A DNA stretch of 64,000 nt from Candidatus Fimadaptatus faecigallinarum. Its GTDB lineage: Bacteria; Bacillota; Clostridia; Christensenellales; Aristaeellaceae. Position numbers and translations under genes: made by a program. Shown piece after piece: positions 24,260 to 34,659 of the stretch. The notes under the pieces were generated by a model, which saw nothing but the letters and a program-made list of their open reading frames with translations, was not told where the DNA came from and ran no database searches. The stretch covers positions 62,001 through 126,000 of the forward strand of contig DVNK01000024.1 of assembly GCA_018714445.1 (NCBI GenBank), given 5' to 3'. Positions within the stretch are counted from its first letter, which is position 1; the number at the start of each line of letters is the position of its first letter.

Positions 24260-24284
24260 TGGCATCATCCTTTTTGTATGCGCC

Positions 24285-25085
24285 CTAAGCCGACGCCGCG
24301 GGCTGAATAAGCAGATCCATGAATTGCACATGTCTGTGCATCAGGTCTATTACATTATACTTGATTTTTCCCGAAAAATCCATAGCGGATTCGACAGATT
24401 GCTGCGCGAGCGCGTCGCAGGCGTCGCACACCGCGTGGAGCTCGCTGATAAGGCCGCTGGTCAGCGCGTGCGTGCGGCCGCCAAGCTGAGTTTCCAGCCG
24501 GGTCAGCGCGGCGCGCGCGGGCTGGGCAATGGCGTCGAGTCCGGCGCGCACCTGTTCGGCCGAGGTATCCGCGCGGTCGAGCGCAAGCGCCTGCGCGCCC
24601 AGTTCGTCGATGGCCTGCGCGGCGATGGGCAGCGCGGCCTCGATGGCATCCAGCAGCGCGGGCTCGGCGGTCACGCGCAGCTCAACGCGCGGCGCGGCGA
24701 CCTCGTACACGTAAGCTTCGATGTTCTGCGCGGCGAGGTTTGCGCAGACCTTGTCGGCATCCTCGCGCGATGTGTATGCGGCGCCTATTGCGCGGCTGCG
24801 GGTATCGGTCAGCACGTAGCCGGCGGCGCCGCGCGCGGTGAGGCTGTTTGTCAGTTCGCGGGCGTCGGCGTCGTTGTCGAATGCGCCGAACTGTATCGCG
24901 TAAAACCGGTACTCGTCCAGCGTAAGCGAACGCGTTTCGCGCTCGGGCGACGGGGTCGGCGCGGCGACCTCGCCCGGCAGCCCCGAGCGCATAAGCCCCG
25001 CCGCATATGCGCACGCAAGCAGCGCCACCAGCATCAGCGCAAGCCGGACGCCGCGTGCGCGCCGCCGGCGTAAGTATCTGCTCAT
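24285..25085 (-). CDS. SPOR-domain membrane protein
   Basis: A 266-residue protein with a basic N-terminus (MSRYLRRRRARGVR), one transmembrane segment (LALMLVALLACAYAAGLM, about 15-32) and a SPOR domain (about 58-128: YRFYAIQFGAFDNDADARELT, AGYVL, RAIGAAYTSREDADKVCANL). SPOR domains bind glycan strands lacking stem peptides at division and sporulation septa. The rest is helical without recognised domain. ATG 25085 has GGAGGGA 7-8 bases before it. It ends 25 bases before the first DRTGG gene, so it may head that transcript, although a functional link to hydrogen sensing is not evident. Confidence 0.82.
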   Translation of the reverse strand: MSRYLRRRRARGVRLALMLVALLACAYAAGLMRSGLPGEVAAPTPSPERETRSLTLDEYRFYAIQFGAFDNDADARELTNSLTARGAAGYVLTDTRSRAIGAAYTSREDADKVCANLAAQNIEAYVYEVAAPRVELRVTAEPALLDAIEAALPIAAQAIDELGAQALALDRADTSAEQVRAGLDAIAQPARAALTRLETQLGGRTHALTSGLISELHAVCDACDALAQQSVESAMDFSGKIKYNVIDLMHRHVQFMDLLIQPAASA

Positions 25086-25249
25086 CTTCGTCCCTCCACA
25101 GGCTGTTTTGTTGGTTAAGCATATGCCGGTGGGCGCGGGTTTATTGCCGCGGCGACACGGCGGATCGCGCGGCAATGGCGAGGCGGCGCCGTCAAGTTGC
25201 GGCAGGGCTGTGAAGTTTTGATGCGCGGGCCAAGTGAGCGCATGGCCGC

Positions 25250-25278
25250 TTTAAACTTTGCTGAATATGTGGTATCAT
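25250..25278 (+). promoter_or_regulatory. Promoter of the DUF6062 gene
   Basis: TTTAAA (25250-25255), 17 bases, TATCAT (25273-25278), ending 28 bases before the start codon. The -35 is weak. Confidence 0.5.
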
Positions 25279-25306
25279 AAATAAAACGGCATGGAGGAAG
25301 CGGCAG

Positions 25307-26095
25307 ATGAAATATCATATAGATACCATACCCGTGTGGGACGCGTACAAGCGCGGCGGCGAGTGCCCGCTGTGCGATATAGCCGAGCGCAATGAGCAGG
25401 AGTATCTGGACGTGTTCATGGGCGCGTCGGTCATGGAGCCGTCGCGGCGGGTCGAGGTCAACGAGCGCGGGTTCTGCCAGCGGCACCTGAGCCTGATGTT
25501 CGGCAATGGCAACCGGCTGGGTCTGGCGCTGATGGCGCACACGCACCTTAAAGAGACCATGAGCAAGCTAAACGCGATAAGCGACGCGGCGGTGGAATGC
25601 GCGGCGGGCGAGAGCAAAAAGCCCGCGCCGGCACGCCTGCTGGGCCGCGCGACCAAGTCCAGCCCGCAGCTCAAGGGCATAGACGAGCAGGCGCACCGGG
25701 CGGCGCAGACCGCGCAGAGCTGTCTGTTCTGCGACAAGCTGAACGAGACGATGGAGCGCTATGTGCATACGCTGGTATACATGTGGAAGCATGAGACCGA
25801 GTTCAAGCGCGCGTTCAGCGAGTCAAAGGGGCTGTGCCTCAGTCACTACGCGCAGGTCATGGCGGCCGCGCCCGAGCAGCTGTCGGGCGCCGAGCTGGAG
25901 CAGTTCATGCGCGCGCTGACCGACGTGCAGAAGCGCAACCTGGAGCGCATCGAAAAGGAGCTGGAGTGGTTTACGCTCAAGTTCGACTACCGCAATGCCG
26001 ACAAGCCCTGGGGCAACAGCCAGGACGCGGTGGAGCGCACGCTCCGCAAGCTGCGCGGGTATGCCGCGGTGCCGGCGCAGCGCGAGCAGGAATAG
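25307..26095 (+). CDS. DUF6062 family protein
   Basis: A 262-residue cytoplasmic protein with two similar halves: CPLC (about 21-24) followed by GFCQRHL, and CLFC (about 138-141) followed by LCLSHY. Each half thus offers C-x2-C plus C-x2-H, suggesting two zinc or iron-sulfur sites; a duplicated domain is inferred. DUF6062 is a clostridial family of unknown function. Start ATG 25307 follows GGAGG (25294-25298), which fits. The EFR1-type ferredoxin gene follows after 32 bases and is probably co-transcribed, hinting at redox work. Confidence 0.82.
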   Translation: MKYHIDTIPVWDAYKRGGECPLCDIAERNEQEYLDVFMGASVMEPSRRVEVNERGFCQRHLSLMFGNGNRLGLALMAHTHLKETMSKLNAISDAAVECAAGESKKPAPARLLGRATKSSPQLKGIDEQAHRAAQTAQSCLFCDKLNETMERYVHTLVYMWKHETEFKRAFSESKGLCLSHYAQVMAAAPEQLSGAELEQFMRALTDVQKRNLERIEKELEWFTLKFDYRNADKPWGNSQDAVERTLRKLRGYAAVPAQREQE

Positions 26096-26127
26096 CCGCA
26101 GCCGGGCATGAAAGGTGATAAAAACAA

Positions 26128-26904
26128 ATGCTGATTAAGAGGGTAACGCTGATATACTTCAGCCCGACCGGCGGCACGCTGGGCGCGGCGCGGCTGATAG
26201 CGGGCGAGTTCCGCGCGCCTGTGGACGAGATCGACATAACCGACGCGCGCGAACCATGGGCGCGCGCGTTTGGGCCGGACGAGCTGGTCGTGGTTGCGGC
26301 GCCGTGTTACGGGGGGCGCGTGCCGGCGCCGGCGGCGCAGCGCCTGCCGCACTTTTCGGGAAGGGGCACGCCGGCGGTGGCGGTGGTGGCGTTTGGCAAC
26401 CGGGCGTATGACGACGCGTTGCGCGAGCTGGGCGATATACTGACCGGCAATGGATTCATACCTGTGGCCGGAGCGGCGATAGTCACCGAGCATTCGCTGG
26501 CGCGCCAGTACGGCGCCGGCCGCCCCGATGAATCCGACCGCGCCGAACTGCGCGCGTTCGCCATGAAGGTGCGCGTCAAACTGGGCGGGCTGGAGCGCGC
26601 CGAACAGGGCCGCGCCGAGCTGGGCGACGAAGCGCCATATCGCCAGTTCGGCGGACTGCCGGTGCATCCGACGGCGGGGCGCGAGTGCACATCGTGCGGC
26701 ATATGTGCGCGCGTGTGTCCGGCGGGCGCGATCAACCCGGTCAATCCGGCGCGCGCCGATGGCACGCTGTGCATCACCTGCATGCGGTGCGTGCAGATGT
26801 GTCCGCGCGGGGCGCGTTCGCTGCCGCGGCCGGCGCATATGGCGATAGCGTTCAAACTCAGGGGCGTGTGCGCGTCGCGCAAGCCCAACGCGCTGTTTAT
26901 GTGA
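26128..26904 (+). CDS. EFR1-family flavodoxin/ferredoxin fusion
   Basis: A 258-residue EFR1-type electron carrier. The N-terminal flavodoxin-like domain starts LIYFSPTGGTLGAARLIA, the FMN phosphate loop, and has the PCYGGRVPAPAAQRL and VAFGNRAYDDALREL blocks; the C-terminus has two [4Fe-4S] motifs, CTSCGICARVCPAGAI and CITCMRCVQMCPRGA. It can hold one flavin and two clusters and is expected to shuttle low-potential electrons in the cytoplasm. It follows the DUF6062 gene by 32 bases. A long GC-rich hairpin lies 13 bases after its stop. Partner enzymes are unknown. Confidence 0.88.
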   Translation: MLIKRVTLIYFSPTGGTLGAARLIAGEFRAPVDEIDITDAREPWARAFGPDELVVVAAPCYGGRVPAPAAQRLPHFSGRGTPAVAVVAFGNRAYDDALRELGDILTGNGFIPVAGAAIVTEHSLARQYGAGRPDESDRAELRAFAMKVRVKLGGLERAEQGRAELGDEAPYRQFGGLPVHPTAGRECTSCGICARVCPAGAINPVNPARADGTLCITCMRCVQMCPRGARSLPRPAHMAIAFKLRGVCASRKPNALFM

Positions 26905-26916
26905 AAAGCAAATCAT

Positions 26917-26961
26917 CAGCGCGGGCCGGTCAAGGGGATGTCCCCCGACCGGCCCGCGCTG
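26917..26961 (+). terminator. GC-rich hairpin after the EFR1 gene
   Basis: A perfect 15-bp inverted repeat (26917-26931 with 26947-26961) with an inner GGGGA/TCCCC pair extending it. There is no T-run, so it may protect the 3' end rather than terminate. Confidence 0.55.
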
Positions 26962-27040
26962 GTGCGTGTATGGAAAGCGCATGTACTGCGCGCCGCATGC
27001 GGCGGACGCCTGCGCTGCCGGCAGATGCGATATCGCCGCG

Positions 27041-27190
27041 CTTGAGCTTGCGCGTGTATTGCGAAAGTGCTGCACGGCGTCGCTGAAGTAAGCCGCTTGA
27101 GCTTGCGCATGTATTGTGAACGTGCTGCGCGGCGTCGCTGAAGTAAGCTGCTTGAGCTTGTACGGGCTTTGCGAACGCGCTGTGGCCGCG
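27041..27190. repeat. 55-bp tandem repeat, nearly 3 copies
   Basis: CTTGAGCTTG starts at 27041, 27096 and 27151 (55-base steps). The array runs up to the stop codon of the dCMP deaminase gene. No gene in it. Confidence 0.88.
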
Positions 27191-27664
27191 TCAGCCTATG
27201 ACTGGCAGCGCGGGCTTGTCGGGCATCCGCTCGAGCAGCACGCCGCCCTCCTTGAGTATCTCCAGCGCGAAATCGTCCGGGTAGCCCTCGCAGTAGACCA
27301 CGCGCTGTATGCCGGCGTTGACTATCAGCTTTGCGCAGGTCACGCACGGCTGGTGAGTGCAGTACAGCGTGGCGCCGTCTATCGATATGCCCAGCTTTGC
27401 GGCCTGTATTATCGCGTTTTGTTCAGCGTGGACCGCGTAGCAGAGTTCCTGGCGCTGGCCCGAGGGTATGTTGAGGTTGCGCCTGAGGCACTCGCCGCGC
27501 TCGCGGCACGGCGTCACGCCGGCTGGCGCGCCGTTGTATCCGGTCGTCATCACGCGCTTGTTCTTGACTATCACTGCACCTATCTTGCGGTTAGGCTGAA
27601 AACAGCTCGCCCAGGTCGATACCAGATATGCCATCTGCATAAATCTGTCGTCCCATTTATCCAT
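27191..27664 (-). CDS. comEB: dCMP deaminase (ComEB type)
   Basis: Zinc enzyme converting dCMP to dUMP for thymidylate synthesis. The 157 residues contain the zinc/catalytic motif HAEQNAI (His79, Glu81) and PCVTC (Cys107, Cys110), plus the second structural site region TPCRERGECLRR and GYNGAPAG at the substrate pocket. In Bacillus the gene is comEB in the competence operon, although it is not needed for DNA uptake; here it is far from comEC. The start follows a GGGGGCAAGGAT stretch. It is transcribed away from groESL, and its 3' end abuts the 55-bp repeat array. Confidence 0.93.
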   Translation of the reverse strand: MDKWDDRFMQMAYLVSTWASCFQPNRKIGAVIVKNKRVMTTGYNGAPAGVTPCRERGECLRRNLNIPSGQRQELCYAVHAEQNAIIQAAKLGISIDGATLYCTHQPCVTCAKLIVNAGIQRVVYCEGYPDDFALEILKEGGVLLERMPDKPALPVIG

Positions 27665-27909
27665 ATCCTTGCCCCCATAGTGATTTGCTCCGGCTGTCGT
27701 CGGAGTCTTCTATTTTATGATTGTACCATCAGTGCCGGTGCTTGTCAATCGCCTGAGATATTTATGTAACTTTTACGTTATGATTCGCTTTTTAATGCAA
27801 TATAGAATGCAATATGAATAAAAAGCAAGAAAATAAAAGTGAACGGCAGATAAATTTGAAAAAATGCTGATTTTAGGTTTAAACTGCCGCTTACGAGTGC
27901 GGGTGGAGA
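27665..27909. other. AT-rich divergent spacer, comEB / groESL
   Basis: One of the few clearly AT-rich stretches of the window, especially 27770-27900. It should contain the comEB promoter; I could not fix its elements. No coding potential seen. Confidence 0.5.
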
Positions 27910-27938
27910 TTGCTAGAAATCGGCTTTTTGGATAAACT
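27910..27938 (+). promoter_or_regulatory. Promoter of groES-groEL
   Basis: TTGCTA (27910-27915), 17 bases, TAAACT (27933-27938). The CIRCE operator begins 14 bases after the -10, at the expected transcription start. Confidence 0.65.
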
Positions 27939-27952
27939 ATCAGTGCAATCGG

Positions 27953-27979
27953 TTAGCACTCAGCAATCGAGAGTGCTAA
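27953..27979 (+). promoter_or_regulatory. CIRCE operator (HrcA binding site)
   Basis: A perfect copy of the consensus TTAGCACTC-N9-GAGTGCTAA, placed 40 bases before the groES start. HrcA repression of groESL, relieved on heat shock, follows from the known role of this element; hrcA itself is not in the window. Confidence 0.97.
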
Positions 27980-28015
27980 CAAAAATGATGAAGTTGAATT
28001 CTCTGAGGAGGTTAG

Positions 28016-29972
<1,957 letters not shown>

Positions 29973-29998
29973 TCGCCAAACTGAATCAGAAATGTTTA

Positions 29999-30035
29999 CC
30001 GCGCGCGGTTCATATGAGCCGCGCGCGGCTTTTTG
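29999..30035 (+). terminator. Terminator of groESL
   Basis: A perfect 10-bp stem CCGCGCGCGG (29999-30008 with 30019-30028) followed by CTTTTT. Confidence 0.92.
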
Positions 30036-30541
30036 CGTATGCGCAGGTGTGGGATATGCGGCGTATGGCCAGGCGGGTCAGGCCTTGACGTGAATGATAT
30101 ACGTGCGGTTGGGCGATAATTACGCGGCCCCTGGTCGGCGTTTGAATGGATGTGTAGGTGGTCTTCGCGTTTGAGGCGGCGACCTATGCGCGGATTATGC
30201 CTGCATGCGGCGGATATGGCGCGCATATGCCGGCAATGGTCAGTGGTTCTTTGCATGTGCGGCCGGATGCTCAGAGCATGGCTTTAATGTGAGTAAAGCA
30301 TCGGCCGGCGTGGGCATGGCTGAGCGCGGTAAGGCCATAAAAAGCGGCGCCGCACGAGCGTTGCGCCTGCCGGGAGAGCTGTGGGCGCACTGTGAACGGC
30401 GCACTGCCGGTTTGATATGCGTTTGACTTCAGCGTGCGGACAGATGTTTTCCTATATAGGGATGCGCGCTGATTGGCATTGCGTTTTTGCGGCTGCTGCG
30501 GTATAATGCGCATGAATGAATACGCAAGGAGGCTGACCGGC
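30036..30541. other. Spacer without recognisable gene
   Basis: About 500 bases between groEL and the SGNH hydrolase gene. No family-like frame, repeat array or RNA was recognised. AAGGAGG near its end (30526-30532) serves the next gene. Confidence 0.55.
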
Positions 30542-31201
30542 ATGAAACTCGAGGGCAGCACGATAAACTTCCTGGGCGACAGCATAACCGAGGGCGCAGG
30601 CGTCGCCGATCCCCAAAACATATACGTAAATCGAATAGCGCGCATGTGCGGGCTGAAGGCCGCGAACAACTACGGCATAGGCGGAACTCGTATAGCGCGC
30701 CAGCATACTCCGTCGGCCGAGCCGCGCTATGACGGGGACTTCTGCACGCGCTGCACCGGCATGGATCCGGCGGCGGATGCGATAGTGGTAATGGGCGGCA
30801 CCAACGACTTTGGCCATGGCGACGCGCCGCTGGGCACGCCGGACGACCGCACGCCCGATACGTTCTGGGGCGCATGCCACTTCCTTATGCGCACGCTCAT
30901 AGAGACGTACCCTGACGCCCGTATAGTCATATGCACGCCGCTGCACCGGCTCAACGAGGATTCGCTGATAGGCGACCGCAAGAGCGTGCCGGTGGCGACG
31001 CTCAAGACTTATGTCGACATAATCCGCGCTGTGGCCGAATACTACTCGCTTGCGGTGTGCGACCTGTATGCGTGCAGCGGATTGCAGCCGCGCGTGGAGC
31101 TGGTGCGCGAGCGGTTCGTGCCCGACGGATTGCACCCCAACGATGCGGGCCATGAGCTGCTGGCGCGCCATATAGCGGCGTTCCTGAGTCGCCTGCCCTG
31201 A
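30542..31201 (+). CDS. SGNH/GDSL-family hydrolase
   Basis: A 219-residue esterase/acylhydrolase of the SGNH fold. The four blocks are visible: GDSITEG (Ser14), the oxyanion Gly48 in NYGIGGTRIA, Asn88 in VVMGGTNDFGHG, and Asp195/His198 in PDGLHPNDAGH. There is no signal peptide, so it acts in the cytoplasm or is released otherwise; substrate unknown (acyl-lipid, acetylated sugar or similar). ATG 30542 has AAGGAGG 9 bases upstream; the frame extends upstream to 30473 without a site. A terminator follows, so it is probably monocistronic. Confidence 0.88.
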   Translation: MKLEGSTINFLGDSITEGAGVADPQNIYVNRIARMCGLKAANNYGIGGTRIARQHTPSAEPRYDGDFCTRCTGMDPAADAIVVMGGTNDFGHGDAPLGTPDDRTPDTFWGACHFLMRTLIETYPDARIVICTPLHRLNEDSLIGDRKSVPVATLKTYVDIIRAVAEYYSLAVCDLYACSGLQPRVELVRERFVPDGLHPNDAGHELLARHIAAFLSRLP

Positions 31202-31241
31202 CCGAGCCGGATCGATAAAACTGAATAATAATAAGGCTTTT

Positions 31242-31283
31242 GCCCGCGCAACTGGATATGCGCGGGCTTTTGCTTTGCGTTTT
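31242..31283 (+). terminator. Terminator after the SGNH hydrolase gene
   Basis: A 9-bp stem GCCCGCGCA/TGCGCGGGC (31242-31250 with 31259-31267) followed by TTTTG and further T-rich sequence. Confidence 0.85.
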
Positions 31284-31376
31284 TGCGGATATAAATCCCG
31301 CAATTGCCGCGCATATGTATTGCGTCGCGAGCGACAGCGCATACTAAGCACATATCTGGAAAAGAGGTGTTTGGAC

Positions 31377-32039
31377 ATGTCGGTAGGACTTACACTGCTG
31401 GTGATAGTGACGATACTTGTGCTGCTGGGCGTGTGCCGGGGCGTGCTGGACAAGATGGGACTCACCGACCGGCAGGCGCTGGCGCTGACGGCGGCGCTGT
31501 TCATAGGCGGGCTGATACCCGACATACCGCTGGGCGGGAACGTGTACGTGAATCTGGGCGGCGCGGTGATACCGCTGGGCATATGCGTATATCTGTTGGT
31601 GCGCGCTGGCACCGCCAAGGAGCGCGTGCGCGCGCTGGTAGGCGCGGTGGCCACGGGATTGCTGGTATACTGGCTGGGGCGGTTCATGCCCGACGAGCCG
31701 GAGGCGATAGTGATAGACCCGAACTATGTATACGGCCTGGTCGGCGGCCTGACGGCATACCTGCTGGGGCGGTCGCGGCGGGGCGCGTTTGTGGCGGGCG
31801 TGCTGGGCGTGATGGGCGCTGACATATATCAGGCGATCGAACTGCGCGCGGCGGGCATCAACCAGGCGCTGCATCTGGGCGGCGCGGGCGCGCTGGACGT
31901 GATACTGATATCGGGTCTGACCGGCGTAGTGCTGGCCGAACTGGTCGGCGAGCTGATAGAGCGCGTGACGCGCGGCGCTCAGCGCGACGAGAGCCGGGTG
32001 TTCGAGCACGGCCACATAAGGAGGAAGGACGGCCAATGA
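31377..32039 (+). CDS. DUF1614 family membrane protein
   Basis: A 220-residue polytopic membrane protein of DUF1614, with roughly six hydrophobic segments (first VGLTLLVIVTILVLLGVC) and the conserved GGLIPDIPLGGNVYVNLGGAVIP region. Start ATG 31377 follows AAAAGAGGTG; the frame upstream to 31275 overlaps the terminator and is rejected. Its stop overlaps the spoIIP start (ATGA), so the two are translationally coupled; DUF1614 next to spoIIP recurs in Clostridia. No function is known; a link to sporulation membrane processes is inference. Confidence 0.83.
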   Translation: MSVGLTLLVIVTILVLLGVCRGVLDKMGLTDRQALALTAALFIGGLIPDIPLGGNVYVNLGGAVIPLGICVYLLVRAGTAKERVRALVGAVATGLLVYWLGRFMPDEPEAIVIDPNYVYGLVGGLTAYLLGRSRRGAFVAGVLGVMGADIYQAIELRAAGINQALHLGGAGALDVILISGLTGVVLAELVGELIERVTRGAQRDESRVFEHGHIRRKDGQ

Positions 32040-33280
32040 TCAAGCGAGGACTGTGCGCGCTGCTGCTGGCGGCGCTGCTAATGGCGCCTGTGGGCGCGCG
32101 TGCCGAGGCCACGGCGACCGCTGCGGCGACTGCCGCGGCCAGCGCTACGGCGGCGCCCACGACGGATGCCAGTACCGCGCCCGATGAGGCTCAGGATGCG
32201 GTGTATACGATATACGACGAATCGGGCAACTACCTGACCAGCATATACGGCCGGGTGTATGTGGGCGACGAGTACATAACCGGCGACGACCAGCTCTATC
32301 AGGTGATATCGGTGGATGATGCGCGGCGTGAAGCGGTGGCGCGCTACATGGGTCCGGAGGACATGACCGGCCTCATAGACGACGCGGTGGCCACGGTCGC
32401 GACCGATGCCAAGCGAATGGTTGCGATCTATTCGACGCATTCGGATGAATCATACGTGCCCACCGACGGCACCGAATCCAAGCTGGAGGATCCGGGCATA
32501 TTCGACGTAAACGAGGCGCTGAAAGAGGAACTGGAGGCGCGGGGCATTGAAGTCGAGATGGATCTGACGACGCATCTGCCCCATGACGCGGGCGCGTACA
32601 GGCGTTCGCGCGTCACGGCGACGCGCCTCATGGAGACCCAGCCCGCGGCGCTGCTGGATATACACCGCGACGGCATACCTGATCCCGACGAGTATATCCA
32701 GGAGATAGAGGGCGAGGACGCGACCAAGATACGGCTGCTGGTGGGCCGCTCGAACCCGAACGCCGCGGCCAATCGAAAATTCGCCAAACAGATAAAGGCT
32801 GTGGCCGACGAGATGTATCCCGAGCTGATAAAGGACATATATATAGGCAAGGGCGACTACAATCAGGAGCTGATGCCGCGCGCGATACTGCTTGAGTTCG
32901 GCACGCATACGCTCAAAAAGGAGCGCGCAATAACGTCGACCGAGTTCATGGCGGACGTGCTTGAACGCGTGCTGTTTGGCACGACGGCCAACGCGCAGGG
33001 CGCGACCGACGGCACGGCGACCGGCGCGGACACGACCAACGGCGCGTCAGACGGCGACGCGGCGACGCAGGCGGCCCAGGCCGAGGCGGAATCGGGCGGC
33101 AGCGGCGCGCTATGGGGCATACTGGTGGTAGTGGGCGTGGCGATTGCGGCGATAGTGATTTACGGCATAGTCACGACCGGCAGCGTCGGCGGCATGTGGG
33201 AGAAGGTCAAGCGAGGCGTGAGCGAGACGACCGGCGGACTGCTGGGCCGCAAGAAGGACCGCGACCGGCACGGCGAATGA
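32036..33280 (+). CDS. spoIIP: Stage II sporulation protein P (SpoIIP)
   Basis: Peptidoglycan amidase/endopeptidase of the engulfment machinery (with SpoIID and SpoIIM). The 414 residues start with a signal peptide (MIKRGLCALLLAALLMAPVGARA), then a Thr/Ala-rich linker, and the catalytic domain with MVAIYSTHSDESYVPTDG, LLDIHRDGIP and AILLEFGTHT, which carry the zinc-binding His/Glu residues. A hydrophobic segment near the C-terminus (LWGILVVVGVAIAAIVIYGIV, about 361-381) followed by basic residues probably anchors it. This is the main sporulation marker in the window. It overlaps DUF1614 by 4 bases. Confidence 0.92.
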   Translation: MIKRGLCALLLAALLMAPVGARAEATATAAATAAASATAAPTTDASTAPDEAQDAVYTIYDESGNYLTSIYGRVYVGDEYITGDDQLYQVISVDDARREAVARYMGPEDMTGLIDDAVATVATDAKRMVAIYSTHSDESYVPTDGTESKLEDPGIFDVNEALKEELEARGIEVEMDLTTHLPHDAGAYRRSRVTATRLMETQPAALLDIHRDGIPDPDEYIQEIEGEDATKIRLLVGRSNPNAAANRKFAKQIKAVADEMYPELIKDIYIGKGDYNQELMPRAILLEFGTHTLKKERAITSTEFMADVLERVLFGTTANAQGATDGTATGADTTNGASDGDAATQAAQAEAESGGSGALWGILVVVGVAIAAIVIYGIVTTGSVGGMWEKVKRGVSETTGGLLGRKKDRDRHGE

Positions 33281-33385
33281 TAAGGCCGCTGCAATCGGAT
33301 TAAGGCAGCATTCATTTACCGCCCGGCCGATATCGCCGTTATGCGGCGCGGACGATACTCAACCGACGACAGGGAGGTCTATAGT

Positions 33386-34192
33386 ATGCGCGACAGAGGA
33401 GCGGCGCGATTTGGCGCGGGCGTGTTGATAGGCGCGGCGGGTATCGCGCCGGGCGTGAGCGGGTGCGTGGTGGCGTTGAGCCTGGGCGTATACCGGCCCG
33501 CTATCGATGCTCTGGCGCACATGCGCCGGCAGTCGCGCGAATCGGCGGCGTATCTGGCGCCGCTGGTCATGGGTTGCGGCGTGGGCATGGCGCTGGCGGG
33601 ATATGTTCTTATGGCGTTCATGGACATGTTTGCGGTCGAGGCGCTGTATCTGTTTGCGGGTCTGGTGTTGGGATCGCTGCCGGGGCTGGTGCGCGCGGGC
33701 GGCGGCTGGCGGCTCAGATGTGTGCCGGCGCTCGCATTGGGCGCTGTGGCGTACTGGGTGCTGAGCCGGCTTTTGCCCACCGCGCCGGAACTGGCCCGAC
33801 TGGATGCGCCGGCTGCGCTGGGTTGCGGCGCGGTGCTGGCGCTGGGCACTGTCGTGCCGGGGGTCAGCTCGTCATTTCTGCTGTTGCGCTGCGGCATGTA
33901 CCGGGCGTATCTGAGCGCGCTGGGACAGGCGCGGCTGAGCGAGCTGGCGCTTATCGCGCTGGGGTTTGTATTGATGGCGGCGGCGCTGGTGCGCGTTGTC
34001 AGCCTTATAATGGAACGTTATCCGGCGACGGCTCAGCTGGCGATAGCTGGATTTACATTCATGTCGGTACTGGACGCCATGCCGCCCATCAGCACGGCGC
34101 TGTCGCCAACGGCTTGCATGTTGCTTTTGCCGTTGGGCGCGGGCGTTGGTTTGCTTATGCGTGGCGAGAGCCAGAGCGCCGTCAGTGCCTGA
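33386..34192 (+). CDS. DUF368 (PopT-type) membrane protein
   Basis: A 268-residue protein with about eight hydrophobic segments and two related re-entrant motifs, GIAPGVSGCVVAL (about 20-32) and GTVVPGVSSSFLLL (about 155-168), the duplicated signature of DUF368. Members (PopT) have been linked to recycling of undecaprenyl phosphate across the membrane, so a role in cell-wall lipid-carrier flipping is likely. Both motifs have small changes from the usual PGVSGG (SGC, SSS). ATG 33386 follows CAGGGAGG. It lies 105 bases after spoIIP in the same direction. Confidence 0.85.
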   Translation: MRDRGAARFGAGVLIGAAGIAPGVSGCVVALSLGVYRPAIDALAHMRRQSRESAAYLAPLVMGCGVGMALAGYVLMAFMDMFAVEALYLFAGLVLGSLPGLVRAGGGWRLRCVPALALGAVAYWVLSRLLPTAPELARLDAPAALGCGAVLALGTVVPGVSSSFLLLRCGMYRAYLSALGQARLSELALIALGFVLMAAALVRVVSLIMERYPATAQLAIAGFTFMSVLDAMPPISTALSPTACMLLLPLGAGVGLLMRGESQSAVSA

Positions 34193-34421
34193 GTGGCGAG
34201 CAATATGGCGAGCTATCGTACGCCCGAATATGCCGGGGTTATCGCATATTCTTCAACGCGGCGGGCGACTCGCTGCGTCAGATATGTGACAATTATGCAA
34301 GTCAGGCGCTTTCGGGGTTTCACGCATCGGCTGGGCGACAATTTGAGCCTGGCGTTGCTGACAAAGGCCTGCAATTTGGGTGTGGGGAATTGCTCAGTAG
34401 TTAGTTGAGATGATTTGCGGG

Positions 34422-34445
34422 ACGCGGCGAGTAATTCGCCGCGTT
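34422..34445. repeat. Hairpin repeat, copy 1
   Basis: ACGCGGCG-AGTAATT-CGCCGCGTT, a stem of 8-9 bp. An identical 24-base copy lies at 34636-34659. After this copy there is no T-run. Confidence 0.8.
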
Positions 34446-34635
34446 CATACCGTCGACAAAGTCACGGCAGCTGGACAGAACGCATCGTTTAAGTATTTCC
34501 TGAAATGACGCATGGACGATGCTTTAAAATACGTTTGATATAACTGACATTACGGCATGGTTTGCATATGCAATTTGCCGTTATTGCAGATTTGGCCAAG
34601 TCGGCAGTATGCGGAATACTTTGTCAGTGAACTGA

Positions 34636-34659
34636 ACGCGGCGAGTAATTCGCCGCGTT
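34636..34659 (+). repeat. Hairpin repeat, copy 2 (terminator-like)
   Basis: Identical to the 24 bases at 34422-34445. Here the stem is followed by a TTTTG run, so this copy could end transcription from the DUF368 side. Confidence 0.75.
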
